Source of the DNA: Lachnospiraceae bacterium
GTDB taxonomy: Bacteria; Bacillota; Clostridia; Lachnospirales; Lachnospiraceae
Reading direction: 5' to 3'
Length of the DNA: 64,000 bases
Assembly (NCBI GenBank): GCA_022510625.1
Contig: JAFLTD010000003.1
Location: forward strand, 1-64,000
The notes under the pieces: generated by a model
Databases searched by the model: none
What the model was told of the DNA's origin: nothing
What the model saw: only the letters and a program-made list of their open reading frames with translations
Made by a program: the position numbers and the translations under genes
Shown: piece by piece, positions 16,742 through 25,256 of the stretch
Layout: every line of letters begins with the position of its first letter
Position numbering within the stretch: position 1 is the first letter of the stretch

Positions 16742-17805
16742 AATGGGAAGAGAATGTGCGCAAGGTAGTCCCCTACATTGCGGGGGAGCAGCCTAGGGGA
16801 ACGGGTGTTATTAAATTAAATACGAACGAGAGCCCATATCCGCCCGCGCCCGGTGTGGCGCGCAGAATCGAGGCGCTTGATGCGGAGCAGATGCGCCTGT
16901 ATCCTGCTTTTCCTGAGCAGACGGAACTGGCGGCAGAGCTTGCCGCATACTACGGAATCGGTACGGACAGGATCTTTATCGGAGACGGGTCGGACGACGT
17001 GCTCTCTCTGGCGTTTATGACCTTTTTTCAGTCGGACAGACCGATTCTGTTTCCCGATATCACCTATTCCTTCTATGATGTGTGGGCGGATCTGTATCGG
17101 ATTCCGTATCAGAGGCAGCCTCTGGACGAGTCGTTTGGCATCCGGACAGAGGATTATTTACCGGAGAAGAGCGGTATCGAGAACGGGGGCGTGGTTTTTC
17201 CGAATCCGAATGCGCCCACGGGCGTGCTGATGCCCCTTGATGAGGTAGAAGAGATTATCGCCGCCAACCGTGACGTGGTGGTGATCGTGGACGAGGCGTA
17301 TATTGACTTCGGCGGGACGAGCTGCCTGCCGCTTATTGATAAATACGACAACCTTCTGGTGGTGCAGACCTTTTCCAAGTCGAGGGCGATGGCCGGTATG
17401 CGCATCGGTTATGCTATGGGAAATCCGAGGCTGATCCGGTATATCAATGACGTGAAGTATTCCGTCAATTCCTACACCATGAATTACGCGGCTTTGCAAC
17501 TCGGTGTGGAATCGGTAAGAGACGCGGCATATTTTCAGGAGAGCTGCGCTAAGATCATAAAGACCAGAGAGCGGGCGGAAAAGGAACTTACAAGACTGGG
17601 ATTTACATTCCCGAAGTCCTATGCCAATTTTATCTTTGCCAGCCATAACAGGGTGCCGGCGCAGGTGATATTTGAGCAGTTGAAACAAAATGACATATAT
17701 GTCAGATATTGGAACAAAGAGCGCATCAGCAATTATCTGCGAATTACCATCGGCACGGATGATCAGATGGAAGTCTTGTATCGCACTTTGGAAAGAATAT
17801 TATAA
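16738..17805 (+). CDS. hisC: Histidinol-phosphate aminotransferase
   Basis: PLP-dependent aminotransferase of 355 residues converting imidazole-acetol phosphate and glutamate to histidinol phosphate. KLNTNESPYPPAP near the N-terminus, FPNPNAPTG (substrate/PLP loop), VDEAYIDF with the PLP-binding D, and the Schiff-base lysine in QTFSKSRAMAGMRIGYA near 214. The start at 16738 gives a 4 bp overlap (ATGA) with the glycosyltransferase stop and the family-typical MKWEENVRKV; ATG 16726 is an alternative. No other his genes are visible, so it is separate from a his operon and might serve aromatic transamination as well. Confidence 0.92.
   Translation: MKWEENVRKVVPYIAGEQPRGTGVIKLNTNESPYPPAPGVARRIEALDAEQMRLYPAFPEQTELAAELAAYYGIGTDRIFIGDGSDDVLSLAFMTFFQSDRPILFPDITYSFYDVWADLYRIPYQRQPLDESFGIRTEDYLPEKSGIENGGVVFPNPNAPTGVLMPLDEVEEIIAANRDVVVIVDEAYIDFGGTSCLPLIDKYDNLLVVQTFSKSRAMAGMRIGYAMGNPRLIRYINDVKYSVNSYTMNYAALQLGVESVRDAAYFQESCAKIIKTRERAEKELTRLGFTFPKSYANFIFASHNRVPAQVIFEQLKQNDIYVRYWNKERISNYLRITIGTDDQMEVLYRTLERIL
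17691..17704. repeat. TGACA-N4-TGTCA palindrome, site 4 (N4 = TATA)
   Basis: Exact and fully self-complementary copy in hisC, read as D-I-Y-V. A related half-site, TGACATATGGTGTA, lies in the gap at 17841. Confidence 0.85.
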
Positions 17806-17950
17806 GTCAAATTTTACATCAATTGGACATATATTTATAGTGACATATGGTGTAAAGGACAAATTTGGCGCGCATATATGATACAAAGATACACTGTGCG
17901 GATATCATAATACAGGAATATATGTGCGGAAAGGATTACAGGTAAAGAGT

Positions 17951-18448
17951 ATGAATAAATTAGCGGCAGCGTTTGCGGCCACACTGGGAAAATATGTTTC
18001 AAAAGAAGTCGTTGTGTTCATCATATCCATGGTTCCGATTCTGGAGCTTCGCGGCGGACTGCTTGTGTCAAGCATACTCGAAGTTCCAATCACCACGGCG
18101 ATTCCGCTGTGTATCGTCGGCAATATTATTCCGATTCCGTTTATCCTGCTTTTTATCAAGCAGATTTTCAAGTGGATGAAAAAGATCAAGATTTTCCGCG
18201 GAATCATTGAAAAGTTGGAAAACCGCGCCATGAGTAAGAGCGACAGTATCAGGAAGTATGAGTTCTGGGGTCTGGTGCTGTTCGTAGGTATTCCGCTGCC
18301 GGGTACGGGCGCGTGGACGGGTTCGCTCATCGCGGCGCTTTTGGACGTGGATTTCAAGAAGGCAATCCTTGCGGAGCTTCTCGGGATCGCCATCGCGACA
18401 GTCATTATGTCAATTCTTTCCTACGGTCTGCTGGGGGCGTTGCTGTAA
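17951..18448 (+). CDS. Small multidrug-export-type membrane protein (COG2426-like)
   Basis: 165 residues with four or five hydrophobic segments. Contains VVFIISMVPILELRGGLLVS near the N-terminus and FVGIPLPGTGAWTGSLIAALL, the two conserved stretches of the COG2426 small membrane protein family once annotated as putative small multidrug exporters. Transport has not been shown for most members. Start at ATG 17951 chosen for the protein pattern; a GTG at 17924 is in frame and neither has a strong ribosome binding site. A terminator follows. Confidence 0.85.
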   Translation: MNKLAAAFAATLGKYVSKEVVVFIISMVPILELRGGLLVSSILEVPITTAIPLCIVGNIIPIPFILLFIKQIFKWMKKIKIFRGIIEKLENRAMSKSDSIRKYEFWGLVLFVGIPLPGTGAWTGSLIAALLDVDFKKAILAELLGIAIATVIMSILSYGLLGALL

Positions 18449-18487
18449 TTAAAGAATAACCGGGAGGATACTTCCCGCTGTAAAGGA

Positions 18488-18520
18488 CTGAAATTTCCGG
18501 AAGGGATTTCAGTTTCTTTT
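18488..18520 (+). terminator. Intrinsic terminator
   Basis: CTGAAAT (18488-18494) and ATTTCAG (18506-18512) pair, with TTCC/GGAA inside the loop, followed by TTTCTTTT. Lies 40 bp after the small membrane protein gene. Confidence 0.75.
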
Positions 18521-18546
18521 GTTGTTCATGCGGGGTGAGAATCATT

Positions 18547-19404
18547 ATGGAAGCATACACGGATTTTGCGAGAGTATATGACACGTTTATGGACGATACG
18601 CCCTACGAGGAGTGGTGCGATTATCTGGTCGGGCTGCTTGAGAAGTATCGCAAGGGCGACATTACATTGACGGCATCAGCGGCGTCGTGCGACAGTGTCG
18701 GACGCAATGATAATGACACATATGTCACAAAAGAAAACCTCCAGCAGGAGTGCAACACTATCCTCGACTTAGGATGCGGTACGGGAACGCTGACAGAGCT
18801 TCTTGCGAGGCGCGGCTATGACATGATCGGCGTCGATAACGCACAGGAAATGCTGCAGATTGCCATGGACAAGCGTGACCGGTCTGGGTTGGATATTCTG
18901 TATTTACTGCAGGATATGCGGTCGTTCGAGCTGTACGGCGCGGTGGGGGCAGTGGTCAGCGTCTGTGACTGTGTCAACTATCTGCTGCAGGAAGAGGATG
19001 TGGTGCAGACCTTCCGGCTGGTCAACAACTATCTTTTGCCGGACGGAGTCTTTATCTTCGACTTTAATACGGTATATAAGTACGAAGTTGTCATTGGAGA
19101 CACCACCATAGCGGAAAATCGAGAACAGTGCAGTTTTATCTGGGATAACTACTATCATGAGGAGGAGCAGATCAACGAGTACGATCTGACCGTCTTCGTA
19201 CGGGAGGATGACAAGGCGGACACATACAGGCGGTTTCAGGAGATCCACTATCAGCGGGGGTATCATCTGGAACAGATGCGGGATTATCTGAGGCAGGCGG
19301 GGCTTAAGTTCGTGGAAGCTATAGACGCGGACACGCACGGAGAAGTCACCGACACGAGCGAGCGCATCTACGTGGTGGCAAGAAGTGAGAAAAGCGGCAG
19401 ATAA
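18547..19404 (+). CDS. Class I SAM-dependent methyltransferase
   Basis: 285 residues. Motif I of the Rossmann fold is ILDLGCGTGTL near 79-89, followed by GYDMIGVDNAQEML with the acidic ribose-binding D, LQDMRSFEL and the region VVSVCDCVNYL. The N-terminus, YTDFARVYDTFMDDTPYEEW, is typical of a Clostridial methyltransferase family next to hslO. ATG 18547 has GGGGTGAG upstream; GTG 18535 is an alternative. Acceptor substrate unknown. Separated by 48 bp from the hslO start. Confidence 0.9.
   Translation: MEAYTDFARVYDTFMDDTPYEEWCDYLVGLLEKYRKGDITLTASAASCDSVGRNDNDTYVTKENLQQECNTILDLGCGTGTLTELLARRGYDMIGVDNAQEMLQIAMDKRDRSGLDILYLLQDMRSFELYGAVGAVVSVCDCVNYLLQEEDVVQTFRLVNNYLLPDGVFIFDFNTVYKYEVVIGDTTIAENREQCSFIWDNYYHEEEQINEYDLTVFVREDDKADTYRRFQEIHYQRGYHLEQMRDYLRQAGLKFVEAIDADTHGEVTDTSERIYVVARSEKSGR
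18714..18727. repeat. TGACA-N4-TGTCA palindrome, site 5 (N4 = CATA)
   Basis: Exact copy in the methyltransferase gene, read as D-T-Y-V, in a stretch before motif I that is probably a variable insertion of the protein. Confidence 0.85.
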
Positions 19405-19452
19405 GCCGTGCGAATGAACACCGGTGAAGGGAACGCCGGTCAGGAGGAAAAC

Positions 19453-20325
19453 ATGACAGACTATATGGTGAGAGCAACAGCGGCGAATGCGCAGATACGC
19501 GCTTTTGCCATCACATCGAGAGAGACGGTGGAGCGCGCCAGAAGTGCCCATAATTTGAGTCCCGTCGTGACGGCGGCTCTGGGACGGCTGATGACCGGCG
19601 GCGTGATGATGGGCAGCATGCTGAAAGGTGAAAAGGATATGCTGACATTGCAGATAGGCGGTGCGGGTCCCGTGCACGGTCTGACGGTGACGGCGGATTC
19701 GCAGGGCAATGTGAAGGGCTATGCGGACAATCCGCAGGCGATGATGCCGCCAAACAGCTTAGGCAAGCTGGATGTGGGCGGTGTGATCGGTGCGGGTGTG
19801 CTTACCGTCATCAAGGATATGGGGTTAAAAGAGCCCTATTCTTCTACGATTGAACTTGCCACGGGGGAGATTGGGGACGATCTGACCTACTATTTCGCGA
19901 CGTCCGAACAGATTCCCTCAAGCGTGGCATTGGGCGTTCTGATGGAGAAAAACAACACGGTCAAACAGGCAGGTGGCTTCATCATTCAGCTCATGCCTTT
20001 TACGAGCGAGGAAGTGATAGCGAAGTTGGAAGAAAAACTGACACATATGTCACCTGTGACGACGCTTTTGGAAGAAGGCAGGACACCGGAGCAGATTCTC
20101 GAGACGGTGCTCGGCGACATGGATTTAGAGATCACCGACACGATGCCGGTGCAATTTCACTGTAACTGCAGCAAGGAGCGCGTGGAAAAGGTGCTTTTAA
20201 GCCTCGGAAAGAAAGAATTGCAGAATCTGATCGATGAGGGCAAGGACGTGGAGCTTAACTGTCATTTTTGCAACACGAACTATGTGTTTACGGTGGAGGA
20301 ACTTCAGAAGATTCGCGTTTTATGA
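19453..20325 (+). CDS. hslO: Hsp33 redox-regulated chaperone
   Basis: 290 residues. Cytoplasmic holdase activated by oxidation: the C-terminal zinc switch shows CNC (near 235) and CHFC (near 266), the four cysteines that bind Zn in the reduced, inactive form. N-terminal features include TDYMVRATAANAQIRAFA and GRLMTGGVMMGSMLKG. Start at ATG 19453 after CAGGAGGAAAAC. Length is usual for the family. The structured element at 20371 follows its stop by 45 bp. Confidence 0.96.
   Translation: MTDYMVRATAANAQIRAFAITSRETVERARSAHNLSPVVTAALGRLMTGGVMMGSMLKGEKDMLTLQIGGAGPVHGLTVTADSQGNVKGYADNPQAMMPPNSLGKLDVGGVIGAGVLTVIKDMGLKEPYSSTIELATGEIGDDLTYYFATSEQIPSSVALGVLMEKNNTVKQAGGFIIQLMPFTSEEVIAKLEEKLTHMSPVTTLLEEGRTPEQILETVLGDMDLEITDTMPVQFHCNCSKERVEKVLLSLGKKELQNLIDEGKDVELNCHFCNTNYVFTVEELQKIRVL
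20039..20052. repeat. TGACA-N4-TGTCA palindrome, site 6 (N4 = CATA)
   Basis: Exact copy in hslO, read as T-H-M-S in the second frame. Same 14-mer as site 5, 1.3 kb away in an unrelated gene and a different frame. Confidence 0.85.
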
Positions 20326-20370
20326 TATTTTACGCAATTTGGGATAGAATATATTTATCCGGTATATCAG

Positions 20371-20503
20371 CGCAGACGAAAGGCAACTTCTTAAGGAGCC
20401 CCTCGGAAAGCGTCAGTACTTAGCGAGGTTCTTTCGAGCTTAGTACTGTTACGCTTGAGGTGGAGCGAGAGCGTGGCGACGTAGAAATTGCCTTTCGTCT
20501 GCG
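20371..20503 (+). ncRNA. Candidate structured RNA element, copy A
   Basis: 133 nt in the hslO-nadE gap. The ends, CGCAGACGAAAGGCAA (20371-20386) and TTGCCTTTCGTCTGCG (20488-20503), are perfectly complementary over 16 bp. Inside, GCGT/ACGC (20410-20413 / 20451-20454), CAGTACT/AGTACTG (20414-20420 / 20442-20448) and AGC/GCT (20422-20424 / 20438-20440) form a second, nested stem. A GC-GAGA-GC tetraloop hairpin sits at 20465-20472. Core blocks AGGAGCCCC (20394-20402) and GGCGACGTAGAAATT (20475-20489) are unchanged in copy B at 40016-40149. No T-run follows, so it is not a simple terminator. RNA rather than DNA function is inferred from compensatory changes between copies. Confidence 0.7.
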
Positions 20504-20552
20504 TGGAAGTATATTATATAATTATATGTAATGCACAGAAAGGCGGTACTCC

Positions 20553-22463
20553 ATGAAACATGGATTTCTCAAAGTGGCGGCGATGACACCCAAAATCAGG
20601 GTGGCCGATCCCGAATATAATGCGAAGGAAATCTGCAAAGGAATCGGGGAAGCGAGCACAAAAGGTGCGAAGATCATCGTATTTCCGGAATTATGCCTCA
20701 CCGGTTACACCTGCGGCGATCTGTTTTTACAGGAACTTTTGCTGGAACAGGCAAAGGCATCCCTCAGGACGGTCGCGGAGGCAACATCGGGCAGTGATGC
20801 GCTGGTGTTTGTGGGGCTGCCCATTGAGAAGGAGAATAAGCTCTACAATGTGGCGGCAGTCCTGCAAAACGGGGAAGTGCTTGCCTTTATCCCTAAGAAG
20901 TTCATTCCGTCCTATGCGGAATTTTACGAGACCAGACATTTTACGGCGGGGAACGAACTGCCGGAAACCTATTTTTTCGACGGGGAAGAAGTGCCTTTCG
21001 GAACCAATATTTTGTTTGAGGCGGATGCGATAGGCGGTCTGACGGTGGGCTGTGAGATCTGTGAAGACATATGGGCACCGTTGTCGCCATCCACCCTGCA
21101 TGCATTGGCAGGGGCAACCGTACTGGTGAATCTGTCAGCTTCAAACGAGACGATCGGGAAGGATGAGTACCGTGAAATGCTCGTGAAATCTTCCAGTGCA
21201 AAACAGATTGCCGCCTATATATATTCCTCTGCGGGCGAGGGAGAGTCCACCCAGGATCTTGTCTTTGGCGGGCACTGCATGATCGCGGAGAACGGCATTG
21301 TTCTGGCGCAGGCGAAGCGGTTTGTGCCGGAGAATATCTATGCGGATATCGACATTCACAGACTGCGGCATGAAAGACGCAGAATGTCATCGTTTATGCC
21401 GGACAATAACAACGGTTATTTAATAGTACCGGTTCATATGGAGACGGAGGAGACGGCACTTGAGCGGACTTTTAACGCGCAGCCCTTCGTGCCTGCGAAT
21501 CGTGCCGAGAAAGATAAGCGCTGTGAAGAAATTCTGTCGATCCAGTCCTACGGGCTGAAAAAGAGATATGAACATACGGGCTGTCAGTCTGCGGTGATCG
21601 GTATTTCCGGCGGACTGGATTCTACCCTGGCGCTGCTTGTGACAGTGCGGGCTTTTGATATGCTGGGTCTACAGCGCGACCGGATCACGGCGGTGACGAT
21701 GCCGTGTTTCGGCACTACGGACAGAACTTACGAGAACGCCTGCAAGCTGGCAAGGACGTTGGGAGCGGATTTGCAGGAAATTGATATCAAAGAGGCGGTG
21801 ACAATACATTTTAAGGATATCGGTCAGAATATGGAACAGCATGACGTGACCTACGAGAACGGACAGGCAAGGGAGCGCACGCAGATCTTGATGGATATCG
21901 CAAACCGAGGGGGTGGTATGGTCATCGGTACGGGCGATATGTCGGAACTGGCGCTGGGCTGGGCGACCTACAACGGCGACCACATGTCCATGTACGGCGT
22001 GAACGCGGGTGTGCCCAAAACTCTGGTGCGCCATCTGGTACAGTACTATGCGGATACATGCGATAACGCAGACCTGAGAATGGTCCTGCTGGATATACTT
22101 GATACACCCGTCAGTCCGGAACTCCTGCCTCCGGTGAACGGCACGATTGTACAGAGAACCGAGGATCTGGTAGGTCCTTACGAACTCCACGACTTTTTCC
22201 TGTATTATATGCTGCGCTGCGGTTTTGAGCCGGCTAAAATATATCGTATCGCTTGCCGATCATTTGAAGGAATATATGACAATGGTGTCATATTGAAGTG
22301 GCTCAAAACCTTTTACCATAGATTTTTTGCGCAGCAGTTTAAACGTTCGTGTCTCCCCGACGGACCAAAGGTCGGCAGCGTGGCGGTTTCGCCCCGCGGT
22401 GATCTTCGCATGCCGTCCGACGCCTGTGTCTCCATCTGGCTTAAACAGTTGGAAGAATTGTAG
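20553..22463 (+). CDS. nadE: Glutamine-dependent NAD+ synthetase
   Basis: 636 residues. Two domains: an N-terminal nitrilase-fold glutaminase ([16 protein letters not shown] with catalytic [15 protein letters not shown] with the lysine, and [10 protein letters not shown] near 165 with the cysteine) and a C-terminal ATP-pyrophosphatase synthetase with [10 protein letters not shown] near 351 and [12 protein letters not shown]. Ammonia from glutamine is channelled to nicotinic acid adenine dinucleotide to give NAD+. Full length. Preceded by the ribosome binding site AGAAAGGCGG. Convergent with the next gene, 4 bp apart. Confidence 0.96.
   Translation: MKHGFLKVAAMTPKIRVADPEYNAKEICKGIGEASTKGAKIIVFPELCLTGYTCGDLFLQELLLEQAKASLRTVAEATSGSDALVFVGLPIEKENKLYNVAAVLQNGEVLAFIPKKFIPSYAEFYETRHFTAGNELPETYFFDGEEVPFGTNILFEADAIGGLTVGCEICEDIWAPLSPSTLHALAGATVLVNLSASNETIGKDEYREMLVKSSSAKQIAAYIYSSAGEGESTQDLVFGGHCMIAENGIVLAQAKRFVPENIYADIDIHRLRHERRRMSSFMPDNNNGYLIVPVHMETEETALERTFNAQPFVPANRAEKDKRCEEILSIQSYGLKKRYEHTGCQSAVIGISGGLDSTLALLVTVRAFDMLGLQRDRITAVTMPCFGTTDRTYENACKLARTLGADLQEIDIKEAVTIHFKDIGQNMEQHDVTYENGQARERTQILMDIANRGGGMVIGTGDMSELALGWATYNGDHMSMYGVNAGVPKTLVRHLVQYYADTCDNADLRMVLLDILDTPVSPELLPPVNGTIVQRTEDLVGPYELHDFFLYYMLRCGFEPAKIYRIACRSFEGIYDNGVILKWLKTFYHRFFAQQFKRSCLPDGPKVGSVAVSPRGDLRMPSDACVSIWLKQLEEL
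22277..22290. repeat. TGACA-N4-TGTCA palindrome, site 7 (N4 = ATGG)
   Basis: Exact copy near the 3' end of nadE, read as D-N-G-V; the dyad extends to TATGACA...TGTCATA as in site 2. Confidence 0.85.
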
Positions 22464-22467
22464 GAAG

Positions 22468-22941
22468 TCATTCCTGTTCGTTGTCTCCCTCGTTTTCCAG
22501 AGCTTTGTTCAGCGAGGTGGTGATGGCATCCAGAAGGATCATAGATGTATATTTGCTGTCGTCCGGATAGGTGATTCCCTCTAAACTCTGATTGACGATG
22601 ATCTGGTTTGCCAGATCTTCAAAGGAAGGCTGGATCAGAGGATACATAGTTGTCACCGCTTCATCCAGATTGATTAAGCGTATGGAATTAATGTTTTTCT
22701 CGTCCACGGTCACCTCGATCTCCACGACATTGTCATTCAGAATCAGGGACGTCGTATACACACCGGGTATGTAGGTGTTGGCGGTAGTCTGCGTCACGTT
22801 TGACATGGTTGCCTTTTTTTCATCTTTCGGCAGGAACATGATGATGAGCAGAACGATAAAAAGGATACCGAGCACGGCGAAAATTCCGGTATATATTAAT
22901 TCTTTCACATGAAGCACGATAATTTTGGTTTTGGAACTCAT
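22468..22941 (-). CDS. Small membrane-anchored protein, possibly FMN-bind-like fold
   Basis: 157 residues. One N-terminal hydrophobic helix (about 15-35, IYTGIFAVLGILFIVLLIIMF), then an extracellular domain beginning PGVYTTSLILNDNVVEIEVTVDEKNI, which has the strand pattern (x-G-x-Y-x-x-x-x-V-x-V-x-V) of the FMN-binding domain family, though the flavin-attachment threonine motif is not seen. It ends in acidic residues. The role is unknown. Convergent with nadE and divergent from glnA. Confidence 0.65.
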   Translation of the reverse strand: MSSKTKIIVLHVKELIYTGIFAVLGILFIVLLIIMFLPKDEKKATMSNVTQTTANTYIPGVYTTSLILNDNVVEIEVTVDEKNINSIRLINLDEAVTTMYPLIQPSFEDLANQIIVNQSLEGITYPDDSKYTSMILLDAITTSLNKALENEGDNEQE

Positions 22942-23023
22942 AGTATATCCCCATAAAAATTCTTTTTATCAATGTATGATGGGAGAAGGAAGATTATGCT
23001 ACAATATCCTTCTTTGCTTTCGA

Positions 23024-23053
23024 TTGACAAATGCGCGGACTCAATGTTATTCT
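23024..23053 (+). promoter_or_regulatory. Candidate glnA promoter
   Basis: Consensus TTGACA at 23024-23029 and TATTCT at 23048-23053 with an 18-base spacer. Transcription would start near 23060 and run directly into the terminator hairpin at 23066. A second -10-like TGCTACAAT at 22997-23005 and an inverted repeat GAAGGA/TCCTTC around it lie upstream. Confidence 0.55.
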
Positions 23054-23065
23054 GATACAGGACGA

Positions 23066-23104
23066 AGGTGTTCTTATTCTTAGGGATAAGAATGCCTTTT
23101 TTTT
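23066..23104 (+). terminator. Intrinsic terminator in the glnA leader, candidate attenuator
   Basis: AGGTGTTCTTAT (23066-23077) and ATAAGAATGCCT (23086-23097) form a 12-pair stem with one G-U, followed by eight T (23097-23104). It ends 17 bp before the glnA start codon. A competing hairpin ATTCTTA/TAAGAAT shares the same sequence, so the fold could switch. The distal gene encodes an ANTAR protein. Confidence 0.75.
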
Positions 23105-23121
23105 AGGAAAGGAAGGAAATC

Positions 23122-24456
23122 ATGAGAAAGAATTACACAAAGCAGGATATTATGCGATTGGTTGAGGAGGAGGACGTAGAGTTTATCCGTCTGCAGTTTA
23201 CGGATATTTTCGGCAATCTGAAGAATATGGCGGTGACGGCAAGCCAGCTGGAGAAGGCGCTGAATAACGGCTGTATGTTTGACGGGTCATCCATTGAAGG
23301 ATTTGCCAGAATTGAGGAATCCGATATGTGCCTGCATCCGGATTTGAGCACCTTCGAAATCTTCCCGTGGAGACCCCAGCAGGGCAAGGTGGCACGGCTG
23401 ATCTGTGACGTGTACAGACCGAATGGGGAACCTTTCGAGGGGGACCCCAGATATATTTTGAAGCGCGCGATAGCTGAGGCGGCAAAACTCGGTTACTCCT
23501 TTGTGGTTGGTCCAGAATGCGAGTTTTTCCTGTTTCATACGGATGAGAATGCGCTGCCCACGACAATCACCCATGAGAAAGCGGGATATTTCGATCTGGG
23601 ACCGGTGGATTTCGGGGAGAATGCAAGGCGTGACATCGTGCTGACGTTGGAGGATATGGGGTTTGTCATTGAGTCTTCCCACCATGAGATCGCTCCGGCA
23701 CAGCATGAAGTGGATTTTATGCATGATGAGGCGCTGTCCACGGCAGACAATATCATGACCTTCAAGCTGGCGGTCAAGACCATTGCCAAAAGACACGGCC
23801 TGCATGCAACCTTTATGCCCAAGCCCACCTGCGGCGTGAACGGTTCCGGCATGCATATCAATATGACATTGTTTCAGGACGGTAAGAATATTTTTATAGA
23901 CGATAACGATGAGTTCGGGCTGAGCAGGGAAGCCTATTACTTTATCGGCGGCATTATGAAGCATATGAAAGGTATCACCGCGGTCACCAACCCGCTTGTC
24001 AATTCCTATAAGAGATTGGTACCGGGCTACGAGGCGCCTGTCTACATCGCGTGGAGTGTGACGAACCGCTCACCGCTGATCCGCATTCCGGCCTCCAATA
24101 CGGGCGGCGTCAGAGTAGAGCTTCGGTCCCCCGATCCTTCTGCCAATCCGTATCTGGCGCTGGCTGTCTGCCTGCGTGCCGGACTGGACGGTATTGTGAA
24201 TCAGATTATGCCGCCCAAGTGCGTGGAGGGCAATATTTTCGAGATGAGCGCGAAGCAGCGGGAGGAGTATGGCATTAAGGAGCTGCCCGGTACGCTGATT
24301 GAGGCCATTCATTACATGGAGAAAGACAATCTGATCAAAGATGTGTTGGGCGATCATGCCTACGGCAAATATCTTGAAGCGAAGAAGGAGGAGTGGCATC
24401 GCTATCGTTCGCAAGTGACAGCGTGGGAAATCAATGAGTATCTGAATAATTACTAA
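23122..24456 (+). CDS. glnA: Glutamine synthetase type I
   Basis: 444 residues, matching the GSI-alpha class of Firmicutes. Makes glutamine from glutamate, ammonia and ATP as a dodecamer. Visible: FDGSSIEGFARIEESDM (beta-Grasp end and start of the catalytic domain), GPECEFFLF with metal-binding E, NGSGMHINMT (ATP/glutamate site with H), RLVPGYEAPVYIAWS and NRSPLIRIPA. GSI-alpha lacks the adenylylation loop and is controlled by feedback and, in Clostridia, at transcription. Transcription probably responds through the leader terminator. The ANTAR gene follows after 77 bp. Confidence 0.97.
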   Translation: MRKNYTKQDIMRLVEEEDVEFIRLQFTDIFGNLKNMAVTASQLEKALNNGCMFDGSSIEGFARIEESDMCLHPDLSTFEIFPWRPQQGKVARLICDVYRPNGEPFEGDPRYILKRAIAEAAKLGYSFVVGPECEFFLFHTDENALPTTITHEKAGYFDLGPVDFGENARRDIVLTLEDMGFVIESSHHEIAPAQHEVDFMHDEALSTADNIMTFKLAVKTIAKRHGLHATFMPKPTCGVNGSGMHINMTLFQDGKNIFIDDNDEFGLSREAYYFIGGIMKHMKGITAVTNPLVNSYKRLVPGYEAPVYIAWSVTNRSPLIRIPASNTGGVRVELRSPDPSANPYLALAVCLRAGLDGIVNQIMPPKCVEGNIFEMSAKQREEYGIKELPGTLIEAIHYMEKDNLIKDVLGDHAYGKYLEAKKEEWHRYRSQVTAWEINEYLNNY

Positions 24457-24533
24457 GTTTTGCAAGATTTTGTGTATCCGCGGCTTATGATAGGACAAAC
24501 TATGACAAAATACGACAGATGGGAGGTGAGCGT

Positions 24534-25082
24534 GTGATCGATATTATCGTGGTTTTGCCGAAGATAGAAGACGCCAAAGGAATTCGCGGCGTGCTGATGA
24601 AGAACGGCTTTCAGGTAACCGCGGCGTGTTCTACGGGGGCACAGGTGCTGAGCCAGTTGCAGGACATAAATGACGGTATTGTCATATGTGGATACAAGAT
24701 GGCGGACATGATATATACGGAATTACGCGACTACCTCCCAGAAGGGATTGACATGCTGCTGTTGGCTTCCCAGGCGGTGTTGAACGAACATCGGCGCAGT
24801 GACATCGTGAGTCTTGCCATGCCGCTGAAAGTGCATGACTTAATAGACACAGTCGATATGATGAGTCAGGCGATCACGCGCAGGCGGCGCAGGGAGAAGG
24901 CAAGACCGAGAACACGTAAGCCTGAGGAGGAAGCGCTCATCAAGGAGGCGAAAGAGTTGTTGATGAACCGCAATCACATGACGGAGGAAGAGGCCTATCG
25001 GTATATTCAGAAATCCAGCATGGACAGCGGAACGAACATGGTGGAGACGGCGCAGATGATTCTTTTCATGATGCGGGCATAG
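24534..25082 (+). CDS. ANTAR-domain response-regulator-like antiterminator
   Basis: 182 residues starting at GTG 24534, chosen because GGAGGTGAG sits at 24522-24530; the in-frame ATG 24519 would overlap that site. A receiver-like N-terminal domain (IDIIVVLPKIEDAKGIRGVL) lacks the usual paired acidic residues and a clear phosphoacceptor D, so it may be a pseudo-receiver. A basic linker (RRRRREKARPRTRK) precedes the ANTAR three-helix domain (about 128-182: EEALIKEAKELLMNRNHMTEEEAYRYIQKSSM). ANTAR proteins bind paired RNA hairpins and prevent termination. Position after glnA suggests nitrogen control, with the glnA leader as a possible target. Confidence 0.88.
   Translation: MIDIIVVLPKIEDAKGIRGVLMKNGFQVTAACSTGAQVLSQLQDINDGIVICGYKMADMIYTELRDYLPEGIDMLLLASQAVLNEHRRSDIVSLAMPLKVHDLIDTVDMMSQAITRRRRREKARPRTRKPEEEALIKEAKELLMNRNHMTEEEAYRYIQKSSMDSGTNMVETAQMILFMMRA
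24671..24684. repeat. Near-match to the palindrome, TGACG-N4-TGTCA
   Basis: One mismatch from TGACA-N4-TGTCA, inside the ANTAR gene. Other one-mismatch sites: 4637-4650, 9824-9837, 16376-16389, 25535-25548 and 44466-44479. One or two of these are expected by chance, so they are weak on their own. Confidence 0.4.
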
Positions 25083-25256
25083 ATGTTTCGCGATTAATTT
25101 TCTTGTCAGGATATTCAATATCCGTCATAGCTGCCTATTCAATATTCATAACGGTTGATTCCCTTTCTTATATAATGATATACTGGTAACGAAGATTATC
25201 TTATGTTCATATTCATAAATAGCAGTCAAATATATTTTATAGAAAGGCGGGGTGTT

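Noticed and set aside
23010..23105. Paired hexaloop ANTAR target in the glnA leader
   Set aside because: Only one clear hairpin was found and its loop does not show the A1/G4 hexaloop pattern.
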